NCBI RefSeq assembly: GCF_010183535.1
Contig: NC_071333.1
Span: forward strand, 20,768,587-20,832,586
DNA from: Caenorhabditis remanei
Lineage: Eukaryota; Nematoda; Chromadorea; Rhabditida; Rhabditidae
Direction of reading: 5' to 3'
Length of the DNA stretch: 64,000 nt
Position 1 is the first letter of the stretch, and every line of letters begins with the position of its first letter. Made by a program: the position numbers and the translations under genes. Of this stretch, positions 36,041-45,589 are shown piece by piece. Below the pieces are notes generated by a model. It saw nothing but the letters and a program-made list of their open reading frames with translations. It was not told the origin of the DNA and searched no databases.

Positions 36041-36639
36041 AAAGATAAACGTTTGTCAAACAATATCAAAAACAAATGAAAGTCAAGGAAAAACTAAGAA
36101 AACTGTAGTAGCAAGTTCAAATATGTATTCATACGCGAAACAATGAAAATCATCAGACTCGGACAAAAGAAAAGGTTGCCGCGTAGGAAAAAGGTGGCAG
36201 CGGTGTACAGTGGACCGCGACGCGTCCGTTCCGCGTTGGAAAGTCGATAGGGGTAATAAGAAGAGAGTGAGGAAGGTGATGAGCGGGGGGGGGGGCACAG
36301 TTAATGCGACACGCAAGCAAACACGGGAGAGGGGTAACGTTGTAGGTAGAAGGGAGGGGGAAAAAGGGCAAAAAAGGAATATGAGGTGTCGGATAGCGAT
36401 TTTCAGGAGAAAAACAAAACAAATTACGTAAATTCTGCAGGAAAATTGGAATGTAATACAAAAAACGGATCACCTGCAAAAGAAAAGCAACACTATTCAT
36501 TAACATCAGTTTTTCAAGCCATTGTATGGTTGCAAAAATGTTGAATTAGCTCTGATATTTTTCAAGCTCATTTCTATTGACTTTTTGAAACAAAGAGCTC
36601 TGTGTGAACATTTTCTATTTGAACCTATTCAATTTTTTC
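36041..36639. other. Gene-free stretch with G-rich segment
   Basis: 36190-36370 is G-rich and purine-biased on the plus strand and contains the poly-G tract. No supported gene. Confidence 0.45.
36285..36295. repeat. Poly-G tract (11 G)
   Basis: Uninterrupted run of 11 guanines inside a G/A-rich segment; a candidate quadruplex site like the one at 1048. Confidence 0.9.
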
Positions 36640-36785
36640 CTTCCAGTTTGAAAAACATTTATAAAAAAAAGCTTGATTCAGATCAGGGCCGCGAGGTGGA
36701 GACTATTTCCAATCTTTATTTATCCAAGCGCTCAATAAGACAAGTAATCAGTGATTCACAATTTCGATGCCTTTTTTTTCAAAAA
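36640..36785 (+). repeat. Two-copy repeat, copy 1
   Basis: Aligns with 37665-37805 (TTTGAAAAACATT, TTCAGATCAGG, TTATCCA, GACAAGT(A/C)ATCAG). Both copies are open in one frame for 45-60 codons with similar peptides, so a small gene duplicate is possible, but no start, splice or domain supports it. Confidence 0.5.
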
Positions 36786-37664
36786 TAGTTACATACTTCA
36801 CCCAGTTTTTTCGCAAGGTGGGAGTGTAAACCTTGGAAGTGTAAGACCGTTTTTACGTAATAACACATATTAAATTGTTAGAACTAAAGAAAATAGACAG
36901 TTCAGAATTAGAAATACGCTCCTGAAATCTGAGGATGCCGATTGAAATGCAGACTTGGTTCCGAAAATCATGTTTAGTCATGAATGATTAGAGAAAAACA
37001 TATTTAGGTCCGAGGTTTTTATTAAAAGCACTATAAATACTAAGATAAGTGAGAAATTATGTTCGCGTCGTTTTCTTCCTTCCCCTTCCTTTTCTTCCTG
37101 CTTTTTACATTTTTTTTTCCTTTTTTCTCCCTCAAAATGATACTCTATATCTGTATATTTAGTTTTACCTCACTTCACTGGTAGTCCGCTCGAGTTTTTG
37201 TGCGAACGTCCAAGAGACAATGCTGAGAAAAGTGTCTGCGTCTCAAGTTTAGTAGTGTTGTTTTTGCTTCTTGCCTTCCCCACACTATCCCCCTCTGACT
37301 GCTGGCGAAAAAAAGGTGGTAGATAGCTTCACAAGGCAAGTGCCGATTTGGAGATAAGGAAATTTTTATGGATTGTTTTGACTGAAATTGATAGAACAGA
37401 AAAAATGATTCACTTTGATACTAATTTTGAGTAGAATTGTAAAGAATGGAAGGAGTTATGAACAAAAGTAATTAGCACAGTCGAACATGAAATCGCGGAT
37501 TTCCTAATGAACCATATTTTCCTTATTCATTATTCTGAGTTCATATTTGTTTTACATCTATGATTGAACTTGTTTTCAATGCATAGACTTCAAAGCAAAA
37601 TCGAAGTGAATCATTTTTGATTGGTTATTTAAGACGAGAAAGCTGATGAAATAAAAGTGAATGA

Positions 37665-37805
37665 TTTTCAATGTAATTTGAAAAACATTCACAATAAAGT
37701 CTCATTCAGATCAGGACCACGAGATGATGATTATCTTCAATCTTCTTTTATCCAGTCGTCCAATACGACAAGTCATCAGAGATTCTCAAATGCAATCGCT
37801 CAAAA
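37665..37805 (+). repeat. Two-copy repeat, copy 2
   Basis: Partner of 36640-36785, inside a 69-codon open frame (37657-37866). Confidence 0.5.
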
Positions 37806-38279
37806 AGCTGAAAATATAGCATCTCAAGAACTTTGTGAAATTTCACAAGACAATATGAAAATTTAAAAAAATTGAAAGCGTGTCACAGCGTCATTTATTT
37901 TTCAATAATTTAAAATTTTATAATGTATGCAGGTCAAACCTTTAGATTCAATTTTGTAGTTGACTACTTTTTGATGACGACTCTATTTTGGAAGTTACAG
38001 TCGATTTATGTGGAACATCTCATTATTTTGCATTGAACTACTTTACAAGACAATAATTCTTCACAGAGCTATTTTTTGAAAAAAGTGTCAACTACAAAAA
38101 TGAAGCTCTAAGATCATTCTATACATACTTTAAAATTTAGAAGTTTAAAATAATAGGCAACAAAGTTCCGTTGCTTTGAAAAATGTTATTATGTTTTTCC
38201 AGATTTATTCTCTCGTAGAGATTCCTAAAAAAGGTTTTTTTTTTCAAGTTTGTCATCCTCAAATTTTTCAAAAAGTGAC

Positions 38280-38640
38280 AAGCGGTCTGAAGGTATCAGG
38301 AAGGCTGTGGGCGAGTGACAACTCACAAGCGCTATCCGGCCACTGCACCGCGCGGTGGCTTTTGCCTGCTGCCTTTCGGCCCTGAGCCGTGCACCACTCC
38401 TTATGCACCCGGGACCATCCGTCTTCCGACAGATGACCCCTGGCGACGCAGCGCTTGGCGCGGACGCTCGGTCGCCGTTGCCGACAACACCCACAGGACT
38501 CCTCCCTTCACTCCATCCACACTTATCTACCGTCAAGAAGCTGACTCACAGACGCCCGCCACGACGCCCGGTGGTTTATCGAAAATGCGTAGGGTATAAG
38601 AGAAAGGGGGAAAAGAGAAAAGACGGCTTGCGGTGGTGTG
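38280..38640. other. GC-rich island
   Basis: About 350 bp with GC content clearly above the flanks, containing CACTGCACCGCGCGGTGG and other CG-dense runs. Frames on both strands stay open for 90-140 codons here, which high GC alone predicts. No tRNA, rRNA or protein family is recognised. It may be the end of an unknown element or sequence of foreign composition. Confidence 0.5.
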
Positions 38641-38881
38641 TGCGTGTGGTCTATGCAGCGAGCGGAGAGATAGAGAGGAGGCAGTGGTCACTTCCCCGTG
38701 TTTCTGTTTTATTTGTTACTTTTGTTACTAAATATCCAATTTTATCATTACATATTTTTTTTGATGCTATTTGACGCATGACTTGGTTCTCCTACTGTTT
38801 TTTTGAAAAACACAAACCTGTAAATGTTTTTCTCTAATTATACATCACTGAACATAATTTTCGAGATCAAGTCTGCGTTTC

Positions 38882-39115
38882 TCAACATCAGGTTACGGTA
38901 CCTGCCGAAGCGGCGACCCACCGTCTTCAGTCAATTTAACTATCATTACAAAAGTTATTTAGAAACGTGGTTTCTTAGAATTAATTCAAATTTGTGAATT
39001 CACAAATTTGAATTGATTCTAAGAAACAACATTTCTCATAAACTTTTGTAATGATAGTTAAATTGACTAAAGACGGTGGGTCGCCGCTTCGGCAGGTACC
39101 GTAACCTGATGTTGA
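38882..39115. mobile_element. 234-bp near-perfect palindrome (foldback MITE)
   Basis: The arms are about 117 bp and meet at GTGAATTCAC, centred between 38998 and 38999, with almost no spacer. The outer ends read TCAACATCAGGTTACGG and its reverse complement. Only a handful of mismatches separate the arms. A transcript would fold into one long hairpin. This fits the palindromic MITEs common in Caenorhabditis. Confidence 0.85.
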
Positions 39116-39215
39116 TTGATTATCATTAGTGAATTCACAAATTTGCATCAATTCTAAGAAACAACGTTTCTCATAAACTTTTGTAATGATAGTTAATTTG
39201 ACTGAAGGCGGTGGG
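39116..39215. repeat. Partial second copy of the palindrome's right arm
   Basis: GTGAATTCACAAATTTG through GGTGGGTCGC repeats the sequence 38994-39082 directly after the complete palindrome, with several differences. It is half an element, possibly from replication slippage or a partial deletion. Confidence 0.8.
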
Positions 39216-39295
39216 TCGCAAGAAATATAATACATATTCATATCCGGCTGGGTATACACGTAATAGAACAATAATAGACAACTAGAATAAATTAA

Positions 39296-39909
39296 CTAAA
39301 TTAATAAATTATGTGATGGACATTCAGCACTACCCGGAGAGTCTTCAGCACCATTTCCTTCAACATTTTCTGAAAAAAAAACATGTTCCACGTTGTAATC
39401 TGTCTAAGCAACTCACCACAGTTTGATTCTTCAGATGCCTCCCGTCTGACAATTCTCACTGCATCGGATAGGCAGTTTTTCACTGCCATTACTTTTATGG
39501 TCTGAAATATTATTTGACTTTCAGCACTTTTTTTTCGAAATTTTTTCTTACCTCCGCGTCAGTCAACTTCTCTATCCTTCCATCAAAATCTTCAAGTTCT
39601 CCAAATCCTTTCTGATGACAGGGTTTGTACTCTGAAACATTAACACAGTTTTGTGTTAATTTCATGTAATCACTTACATCATTCACCTTGCCTTTTATAA
39701 AAACGCATGTACCCTTTGTCATCCAATTGGAATTCACCTGCACTCAAAATGCTGGAAAATAAATTTTAGTTACATAGGCGGTTGTTTTATTAGCTTACAC
39801 TTCTTTCAGTTTATCCATCAGTGGGATTTGGAAGTTGATCACCAACCAAGCCGCGATGTTGATGAAGTTGTAAGTGGTGAGGGTAGCGCATGTGACGCAG
39901 GAAATTATT
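39296..39909 (-). CDS. Gene D: five-exon gene, 5' end not found, unidentified
   Basis: Minus-strand exons: 39909-39799, 39751-39687, 39631-39552, 39501-39417 and 39369-39296. Every junction has GT/AG signals, introns are 47-55 nt and phases (2, 1, 0, 1) agree throughout, ending in TAG; about 137 residues. The first known exon has a hydrophobic run (CATLTTYNFINIAAWLVINF) that could be a membrane helix. The rest is polar, with a Ser/Gly/Glu-rich tail. Phase requires an upstream exon supplying two bases. None is convincing before the hAT-like element at 40126-40433, which may have separated or destroyed it. No family recognised. Confidence 0.5.
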
Positions 39910-40125
39910 CTGAAAGAAATATATATTGAGTTAGTAGTACGGAAAATCCCTAACTTTTATTACTACCATTTTGAAACTGTGACTTAGATAATTGAGAAAT
40001 AATTTTCCTTTTTTCACGGCAGTACGAAGGGTTACGTCGCGGAAACGCGTTCCGATTGCACAACGGTTGGCACGGTGCCAAAAAATACTTGACCATTTTT
40101 CGCACTGCTGTGTATTTGTTTCAAG

Positions 40126-40433
40126 CCCACTTTTTTCCGACTTCAGCTATTCGTCATTTTTAAATTATTTCCGATTTCCGCCTAGAGGATATCATTTTGA
40201 AAAATTTGTTCACGTATCGAATTTACTGATGTTTTGGAAGTTTTTTTTTGCAGAAAAGCTATTAGTTTCTACCAAAAAACGGAATTGAAAGCATATTTAG
40301 TCATTTTTAAGAGCTTTTTACAACAATAAAAACCAAAATCTTCTAAAAAATGACATTCTGCCGGAAAATGCTCCATTCTGCTTTCCGCCATCTGCCTTCC
40401 GCCATTTCAATAAACGTTTTCCGCTTAACTCTG
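40126..40433. mobile_element. hAT-like MITE, copy 2 of the 299-619 family, opposite orientation
   Basis: Aligns with the reverse complement of 299-619 over most of its length (TCCGCCTAGAGGATAT, GAGCTTTTTACAACAA, CTTTCCGCCA). It ends TTCCGCTTAACTCTG at 40433. The left terminus is degraded, so no target duplication is visible. Confidence 0.6.
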
Positions 40434-40611
40434 CATTAAAAGTGAAAAATCTCTATGTCAAAATGTTCTGGACCGGTTATTCAGATTTTTCTCCCAGAAA
40501 TTGGTGTTTCTAAAACATAAAAAGCTCTCAAAAACATTATTCGCTACTGTGTTCATATTCAGGGATTGAGGATGCCGTTATATTACAGTTTTCACGATTC
40601 TAGTCAGATGC

Positions 40612-40638
40612 TATATATATATATATATATATATATAT
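40612..40638. repeat. AT dinucleotide microsatellite
   Basis: An uninterrupted TA/AT repeat of about 27 bp. Confidence 0.9.
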
Positions 40639-40659
40639 TTAAGTAGAAAAATAACATAC

Positions 40660-40810
40660 CTGAACCCTTTAAATATAATAGCTAGTATTCAAATAAAATC
40701 AGATATAATGCATATTGGTCGGCATCTAACCAGAAAGACGCCTGAAAAATAACTTTATATGTGTATACACAGAAAGCATGCTAGTACTCACCTCAAAAGT
40801 TTAGAAAGAA
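40660..40810 (-). repeat. Exon-like repeat, minus-strand copy 1
   Basis: On the minus strand, TTTTTCAG precedes a segment with GTCTTTCTGGTTAGATG and ends before a GTATG donor-like site. Related segments with the same order (GACGTC, ATGTCGA, AATTTT, GAGGTGAGT) occur near 45080-45300, 63160-63420 and 63530-63720. They look like scattered copies of one exon with its splice sites. Confidence 0.3.
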
Positions 40811-41264
40811 ATAAAGAGGACAACAGTGGAATGGATAGATGAGTCGGCGTGCTAATCGGCGTCTCTCCTTTCCCCACGTTCTTTCGTGGCCTTCTTATCG
40901 AAAGAGACCGCGGTTTGTGTGGAAGAGTGTCTCCTGTTCTCTGTGTCTCTTGTTTCTAACTAGTTGGTCTCTCCATCACTCCGTACCCAATCCGCATCTA
41001 CTCTTTAGGTTGCAAATTCTAACTGCTCCTTTTTGTAACTATTCTTTAGTTTCTACGAATTTTAAACATCTCAAAACACATTTTTAGCGCAATAGAAAGT
41101 TACATCAGTAGACACAAAAAACATGGTTCACAAACACTTGAAGGAACTGAATGTTTCGGAGACCACACTAACCTGGGAGATTCTCTGCAAAAACTGAAAA
41201 AACACGGCATTTTAGTAGAAGCAGCCTAATTTGATTCCAGGAGACAAAGAAAAGTTTCCAATTC

Positions 41265-41432
41265 TGTTGTGGCGTGAACTAGCATGGCCTAGCCTAGTGA
41301 ACGTCCAACCCCGAGGTCACACGTGGCAAGAAGATCTGCCTATATAAGATGTAGAGAACTCTTAGTTGTTGATTCTCACCATGTAAATAAATGGTTTTAT
41401 AATTCCCTTCTCCTCCACCAAAGGACATAACA
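41265..41432 (+). repeat. 5' LTR
   Basis: 168 bp, TG...CA ended. It contains TATATAAG at 41341-41348 and AATAAA at 41386-41391, a promoter and polyadenylation layout consistent with a functional U3-R-U5. Confidence 0.93.
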
Positions 41433-41433
41433 G

Positions 41434-41444
41434 TGGCGATCAGG
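41434..41444 (+). other. Candidate tRNA primer-binding site
   Basis: TGGCGATCAGG starts with TGG, the complement of the CCA tail of a tRNA, in the expected place after the 5' LTR. The primer tRNA is not identified. Confidence 0.7.
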
Positions 41445-41877
41445 ATGAGATCAACGAACCGACGCTCCGGGGACGCGCATGCCGGACGGGACCGTTGACT
41501 GGTGCGCACGGAGAAGGCCGAAGACAAGAGATCCCGGTGGACAACATCGACAACAAACCAGCGGTAAGAAGGGTTGGAGAGTGACGAGCTCGAGATCATG
41601 GGATCACCCGGAAGGAAGACACCGTTGAAGAACCAGCAGCAGCACCGAGTGAAGATGGATCGAGGTACTCGTGTACAACGATTTCGAATGGTAGATTTCG
41701 TGTGGAAGCTGTGAGATGCATAGGGAAATGACATCTGCTGAAGATCGTTGGCTGAAGATCAGAAGATCGAAGCAATGATGCGGACATGGGTCCAAAAGAA
41801 GAAATGCTGTGGAGTCTAGGCAGCGGCTGTCGTGGAAGAACCGAAGATGCAAGACAGTAGACAAACGAACTTTCATT

Positions 41878-41890
41878 GAAGAAAGGGAGG
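41878..41890 (+). other. Polypurine tract
   Basis: AAGAAAGGGAGG ends immediately before the 3' LTR, the usual plus-strand priming site. Confidence 0.8.
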
Positions 41891-42058
41891 TGTTGTGGCG
41901 TGAACTAGCATGGCCTAGCCTAGTGAACGTCCAACCCCGAGGTCACACGTGGCAAGAAGATCTGCCTATATAAGATGTAGAGAACTCTTAGTTGTTGATT
42001 CTCACCATGTAAATAAATGGTTTTATAATTCCCTTCTCCTCCACCAAAGGACATAACA
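41891..42058 (+). repeat. 3' LTR
   Basis: Identical by eye to 41265-41432 over all 168 bp. Confidence 0.93.
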
Positions 42059-42063
42059 AATTC

Positions 42064-42834
42064 AATATGGTTTCTCGATACTACTTATTCGATTGAACAG
42101 TCTGTCGGTTTCAATCTGTTCCCAGTTTTTCATGCTCTCTTTAGTTTAACTCATACTGTTCTTACAAGGGAACCCCGAGACCATGCAAGTGTTTTTTTGG
42201 CAGAAACTTTCAGGAAAAGTTAAGAATAATCTGAAAAGATTATTCTGAAATTTTTGAAGTGCGCCAGTCACTATCAGCCGAGTTATGAGCTCTCAAAGTT
42301 TTGCTCTGATTTAACACAGAAAGCCTCATTGTCTGACTCGGAAACAGTTCCCAAAACATCTCTGCCCTCTAGATTCCTCGTTTTTGCATGGCTGGTTGGC
42401 AGAGGGGATGTGCGCTAAGATGGGAATCAAAGTGTTGGTAGTTCGTTTCCGCTATTGGTTTTAATTTTTGTTTTTCCTGAAAACACTTTTACCACCTTTT
42501 TGGGGTCTTCTTTTCTTTGTTTTCTAGTTTAATATATCACGAATATTCATATTTCGAAGTTTCAAAACAATTCATTTTTCTACCAAAAACTCGTAAATCT
42601 TGCATCCAGATGGTCAGCCCAGTTTTTTTTTAAATTCTTGGCTGCCTGGTGGTCGAAACGTCTCCGCCAATAGTGTGGTCGGAGGGGAAGAGAGTGTTTT
42701 ACCTCTCCATTCGTCTGGGCCGCTGTCGTTTGTCGATGAAATGAGGGAGAGAGAGAGAAAGAGACGCTTTAAAGGCCCACACATAAGTGCGCCGCATGGG
42801 TCTCGTCACGGAGAAACGTTGTTCGTTGGTTCTC
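42064..42834. other. Gene-free stretch
   Basis: 42600-42887 has a 95-codon open frame, with a GA-rich run resembling the blocks at 8510-8890 and 63820-64000. No gene is supported. Confidence 0.4.
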
Positions 42835-43288
42835 GGCAGAATGAAAGCGTTTTTCCACAATTTTTCAGCTGTGATTATGGATTTTAACTGCGAATTATGC
42901 AAAAAACTATTTCTTATTGTCCTGTATTCGGATAGGGGTTCAGTTTTCAGCCGAATTCCCTGAGTTTTACGCTGGAAACTACATTTCTACGGTGCTATAT
43001 TCATGTTGTTATTGGAGAGGTGAGTTTTTCCATCAAATTTCAAATTCTGACAGCAGTCACAAATGAAAAAGTAATAAAATACCAAATCGTCTTCAGAATT
43101 TCTTGCTAATGATGAAAATGTTGTTAACTCCGGAATTCGAACGTGGAGCACTACAGTGGGTAACTACGTGGTGGTTCTGGCTCTTAAATTGAGAATAATT
43201 CAACCATTGCCACCCGTTGATACTCTAAGTAGTCAAAGTTCAGAATATATCCAGTGTTTGCATGAATTCATTGACTTCATTTTTCCAA
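42835..43288. repeat. Tandem duplication, unit 1, with tRNA B-box-like motif on the minus strand
   Basis: Aligns with 43289-43720: GATGAAAGCG(T)TTTTT, TTTACGC, then GTGGAGCACTACAGTGGGTAACTACGTGGTG at 43142 and 43569. On the minus strand this last block carries GTTCGAATTCC, a match to the Pol III B-box, about 60 bp downstream of GGGTGGCAATGGTTG, a weak A-box. It does not fold into a tRNA cloverleaf by eye. It could derive from a tRNA-like SINE. Confidence 0.55.
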
Positions 43289-43720
43289 CGGGATGAAAGC
43301 GTTTTTTTCCACGATTTATTTGCTGTAATTACGAATTTAAATCAAGAAAAATGCAAAAACTATGGATTCTAGCTGTGTCATCGATTGGGCTATCAGTTTT
43401 CGACCGAATATCTCGAATTTTACGCGGACTAATACCAAAAATACGTAAGTTTTTTTCTCTAATTTCTAGTTTTGGAGACAGCAGCCACGAAAAAGAAAAT
43501 ATTTAACGCTGATCGTCTCGGAAAAGTATAAAATGGTTCAGTTATGTTGTTATCTCCGGTATTCGAACGTGGAGCACTACAGTGGGTAACTACGTGGTGA
43601 TTCTAGCTCTCAAATTGAGAACAATTCGACCACTGCCACCCGTTGATACTCTAAGTAGTCAGAGTTCAGCATATATCCAGTTTTTACATGGATTTCGGAG
43701 AGAATAGGCATTATCTGCAC
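43289..43720. repeat. Tandem duplication, unit 2
   Basis: Second unit, offset about 425-440 bp. The B-box-like motif is GTTCGAATACC here. Identity is high over the B-box block (43549-43685) and lower elsewhere. Confidence 0.55.
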
Positions 43721-43919
43721 TCATTGACTTCATTTTGCCTATCAGATTTATCTCTCCAAGAATTTCAAATGTTACGATAATGTTTTTAAGTAGCAGAAAT
43801 TCGAGTGCTGAAAGAAGTGAAGATAAACACATTATTTTCAAAGTTACATGTTTATTATGATTTTTTGTTCAATTAATTAGAAACAAAATTGTATAAAAAA
43901 TTAAAACATATAAAATGAT

Positions 43920-44270
43920 GGGTTCTCTACCAACTTCTTCTCCGAAACCTTCTTGAGCGGTTTTCCTCTCTCTTTCAATGAAGCCATGCCGGTTGAGCCA
44001 CTCGGTGATGCCACGTTGACATAGGACGGTGACTCGTCTTGGCCCTCATCCAACTCATATCCACGACAGGAATGTCCCAGGGGATGGCATCAAGACGGGA
44101 GCTCTGGTAATTTACAGGATGGTAGCTGACTTGTTTTGTGCCTGACTATACCTTTCGTGACTCAAAGAGGAGCTGGAGTCAGTTGAGTCCGACTCCCGAT
44201 CACTCAGACAACTGGGAGTTCATCCAATCATTGATCCAGTTAGAAGAAAGTGACAAAACTCTGAAAATTC
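43920..44270 (-). pseudogene. Minus-strand gene fragment, unidentified
   Basis: Several protein-like open stretches in different minus-strand frames: an acidic/Ser-rich one (SDRESDSTDSSSSLSHERYS), one containing LDAIPWDIPVVDMSWMRAK, and one with ESPSYVNVASPSGSTGMASL running to a stop near 43917. A 48-nt GTATAG...CCAG intron is possible near 44150-44105, but no splice choice joins all three. I read it as the broken end of a gene, but an undetected splice pattern is possible. Confidence 0.25.
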
Positions 44271-44555
44271 AAAATAAGAATAGTGAAATAAACTGCTAAC
44301 TGAATTTCAGAGATGACAATCAAAAGAATAGACCCACAGAAATTTCTTGGCCGTTCTTTTTTCTCTGTTTTTTTTTCAGATTCGAAGAACAAAGCATCAA
44401 CATTTGCTTATATGAAATAGGCGCCGAGTTATGCGAATGAGTCATTTTCAAATGATATTCGCTTCTGCTTCAAAATAGAATTTTCGAGAGAAAGTTAAGC
44501 ATTTTCTGGTGGGACATCCGGATAGACTGACATCTGGTGTGGACAAACACAATTA

Positions 44556-44769
44556 CCGTAAATACTGTATTATAACGGAATACTGTATAATCTCGGTGTA
44601 TTTTCTTGATTCTGATTAGAAGCAGCGTGATAAGTGACTTCTTGATAAGGAAATTGAGCGTCCAAAATAGTTTTTCCGTTTAATTTTAAGGAGTTTCTGA
44701 AACCACAAAATTTCTCTCGGAAGGAGTTGAAAAATATAACGGCATGCCGTTATAATACAGTATTTACGG
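44556..44769. mobile_element. MITE with 24-bp TIRs and TA target duplication
   Basis: The left end CCGTAAATACTGTATTATAACGG and its near-exact reverse complement at the right end bound 214 bp. TA flanks both sides (44554-44555, 44770-44771). TA duplication points to the Tc1/mariner superfamily. The interior is non-coding. Confidence 0.7.
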
Positions 44770-44771
44770 TA

Positions 44772-45589
44772 TATCTAGTGATTACAGAGAATACTGGAAC
44801 GTGAAAGGACTGGTCAAATAGGAAAAAGTCTAGCTCTTGTTTGTCATCTGAAATCCAACTCATTCTTGCTAATTGTTGCTGATTCATAATCAAAAAACAT
44901 GAAAAAGTGAGTAAAAGTTGGAAACCAAAGATTTTAGGTTGAAAAAATCGTTTTTTTTTAATTTTGGATTTCACATGGCGGGGCATAAATATGGATACGT
45001 CATTTTCACCAGTGACTCACCTCCATAATTTCCACAATTATGAGAAGATGAATATAGTATTCCAAAATAATCAATTAGCTAATTTTGACGGTATCTATTC
45101 AGTAAGACACCTGAAAAAATATTAATGTTAACAACAACTAATTCAAAAATTTAACAACTCACCTGATATCCAATCAATATGAAATTTGAGCTTCTAAAAA
45201 AATTAATAAATTGTTTGTCGAACATCCATACTGTAGGAATTCTGAAAATGTATCTTTTGAGTATTATCAATAGAAATAGGACTATTCACCATGATGATCT
45301 AAGAGAAGACTGAAGGAATAGCGGTGACAATGGTTTCTGGCGCCGTCTAACTCTCTCGCGTATATTATTTCTCTATGCTCTCTCCAAATTGTTTATAACA
45401 AAAATCTAGAAAGCGTTCTAAGTTCAGAGACAAAGAGTGTTTCCCTATCGTTTCTGTGTTTTCCACAATACATTCAGATTTTTTCGATAGAGCATCGCTG
45501 GGAGAAGTTGAGTCATCCTACACGATGGAGTCTTACTTTCTTAGTTACTTAGTCGGTTCGTTCTTAACTCAGTTGGTGTGGGCGCGGAT
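44772..45589. other. Gene-free stretch with exon-like repeat copy 2
   Basis: 45080-45300 carries, on the minus strand, a segment related to 40660-40810 and 63160-63720. 45300-45470 has CTCTCTCGCG and pyrimidine runs resembling the region after 63720. No complete gene. Confidence 0.35.

Larger units (their letters stand above)
41265..42058 (+). mobile_element. Complete 794-bp LTR mini-retrotransposon (TRIM-like), recent insertion
   Basis: Two 168-bp direct repeats (41265-41432 and 41891-42058) begin TGTTGTGG and end CATAACA, and I find no difference between them. The element is flanked by the 5-bp duplication AATTC (41260-41264 and 42059-42063). A candidate tRNA primer-binding site, TGGCGATCAGG, starts two bases after the 5' LTR, and a purine tract, AAGAAAGGGAGG, abuts the 3' LTR. 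The 458-bp interior has no gag or pol and its frames are interrupted. It must have moved with enzymes supplied in trans. Confidence 0.93.

Noticed and set aside
38225..38774. ORFs of 94-139 codons in the GC island
   Set aside because: High GC alone keeps several frames open at once; composition is Arg/Pro-rich in each and no family is recognisable.
41294..41734. 146-codon minus-strand ORF across the mini LTR element
   Set aside because: It runs from the interior into the LTR on the antisense strand; the element's polarity (primer site, purine tract, TATA) is plus.
43124..43685. Two tRNA genes on the minus strand
   Set aside because: The B-box-like motif is present but no acceptor stem or cloverleaf can be drawn by eye.
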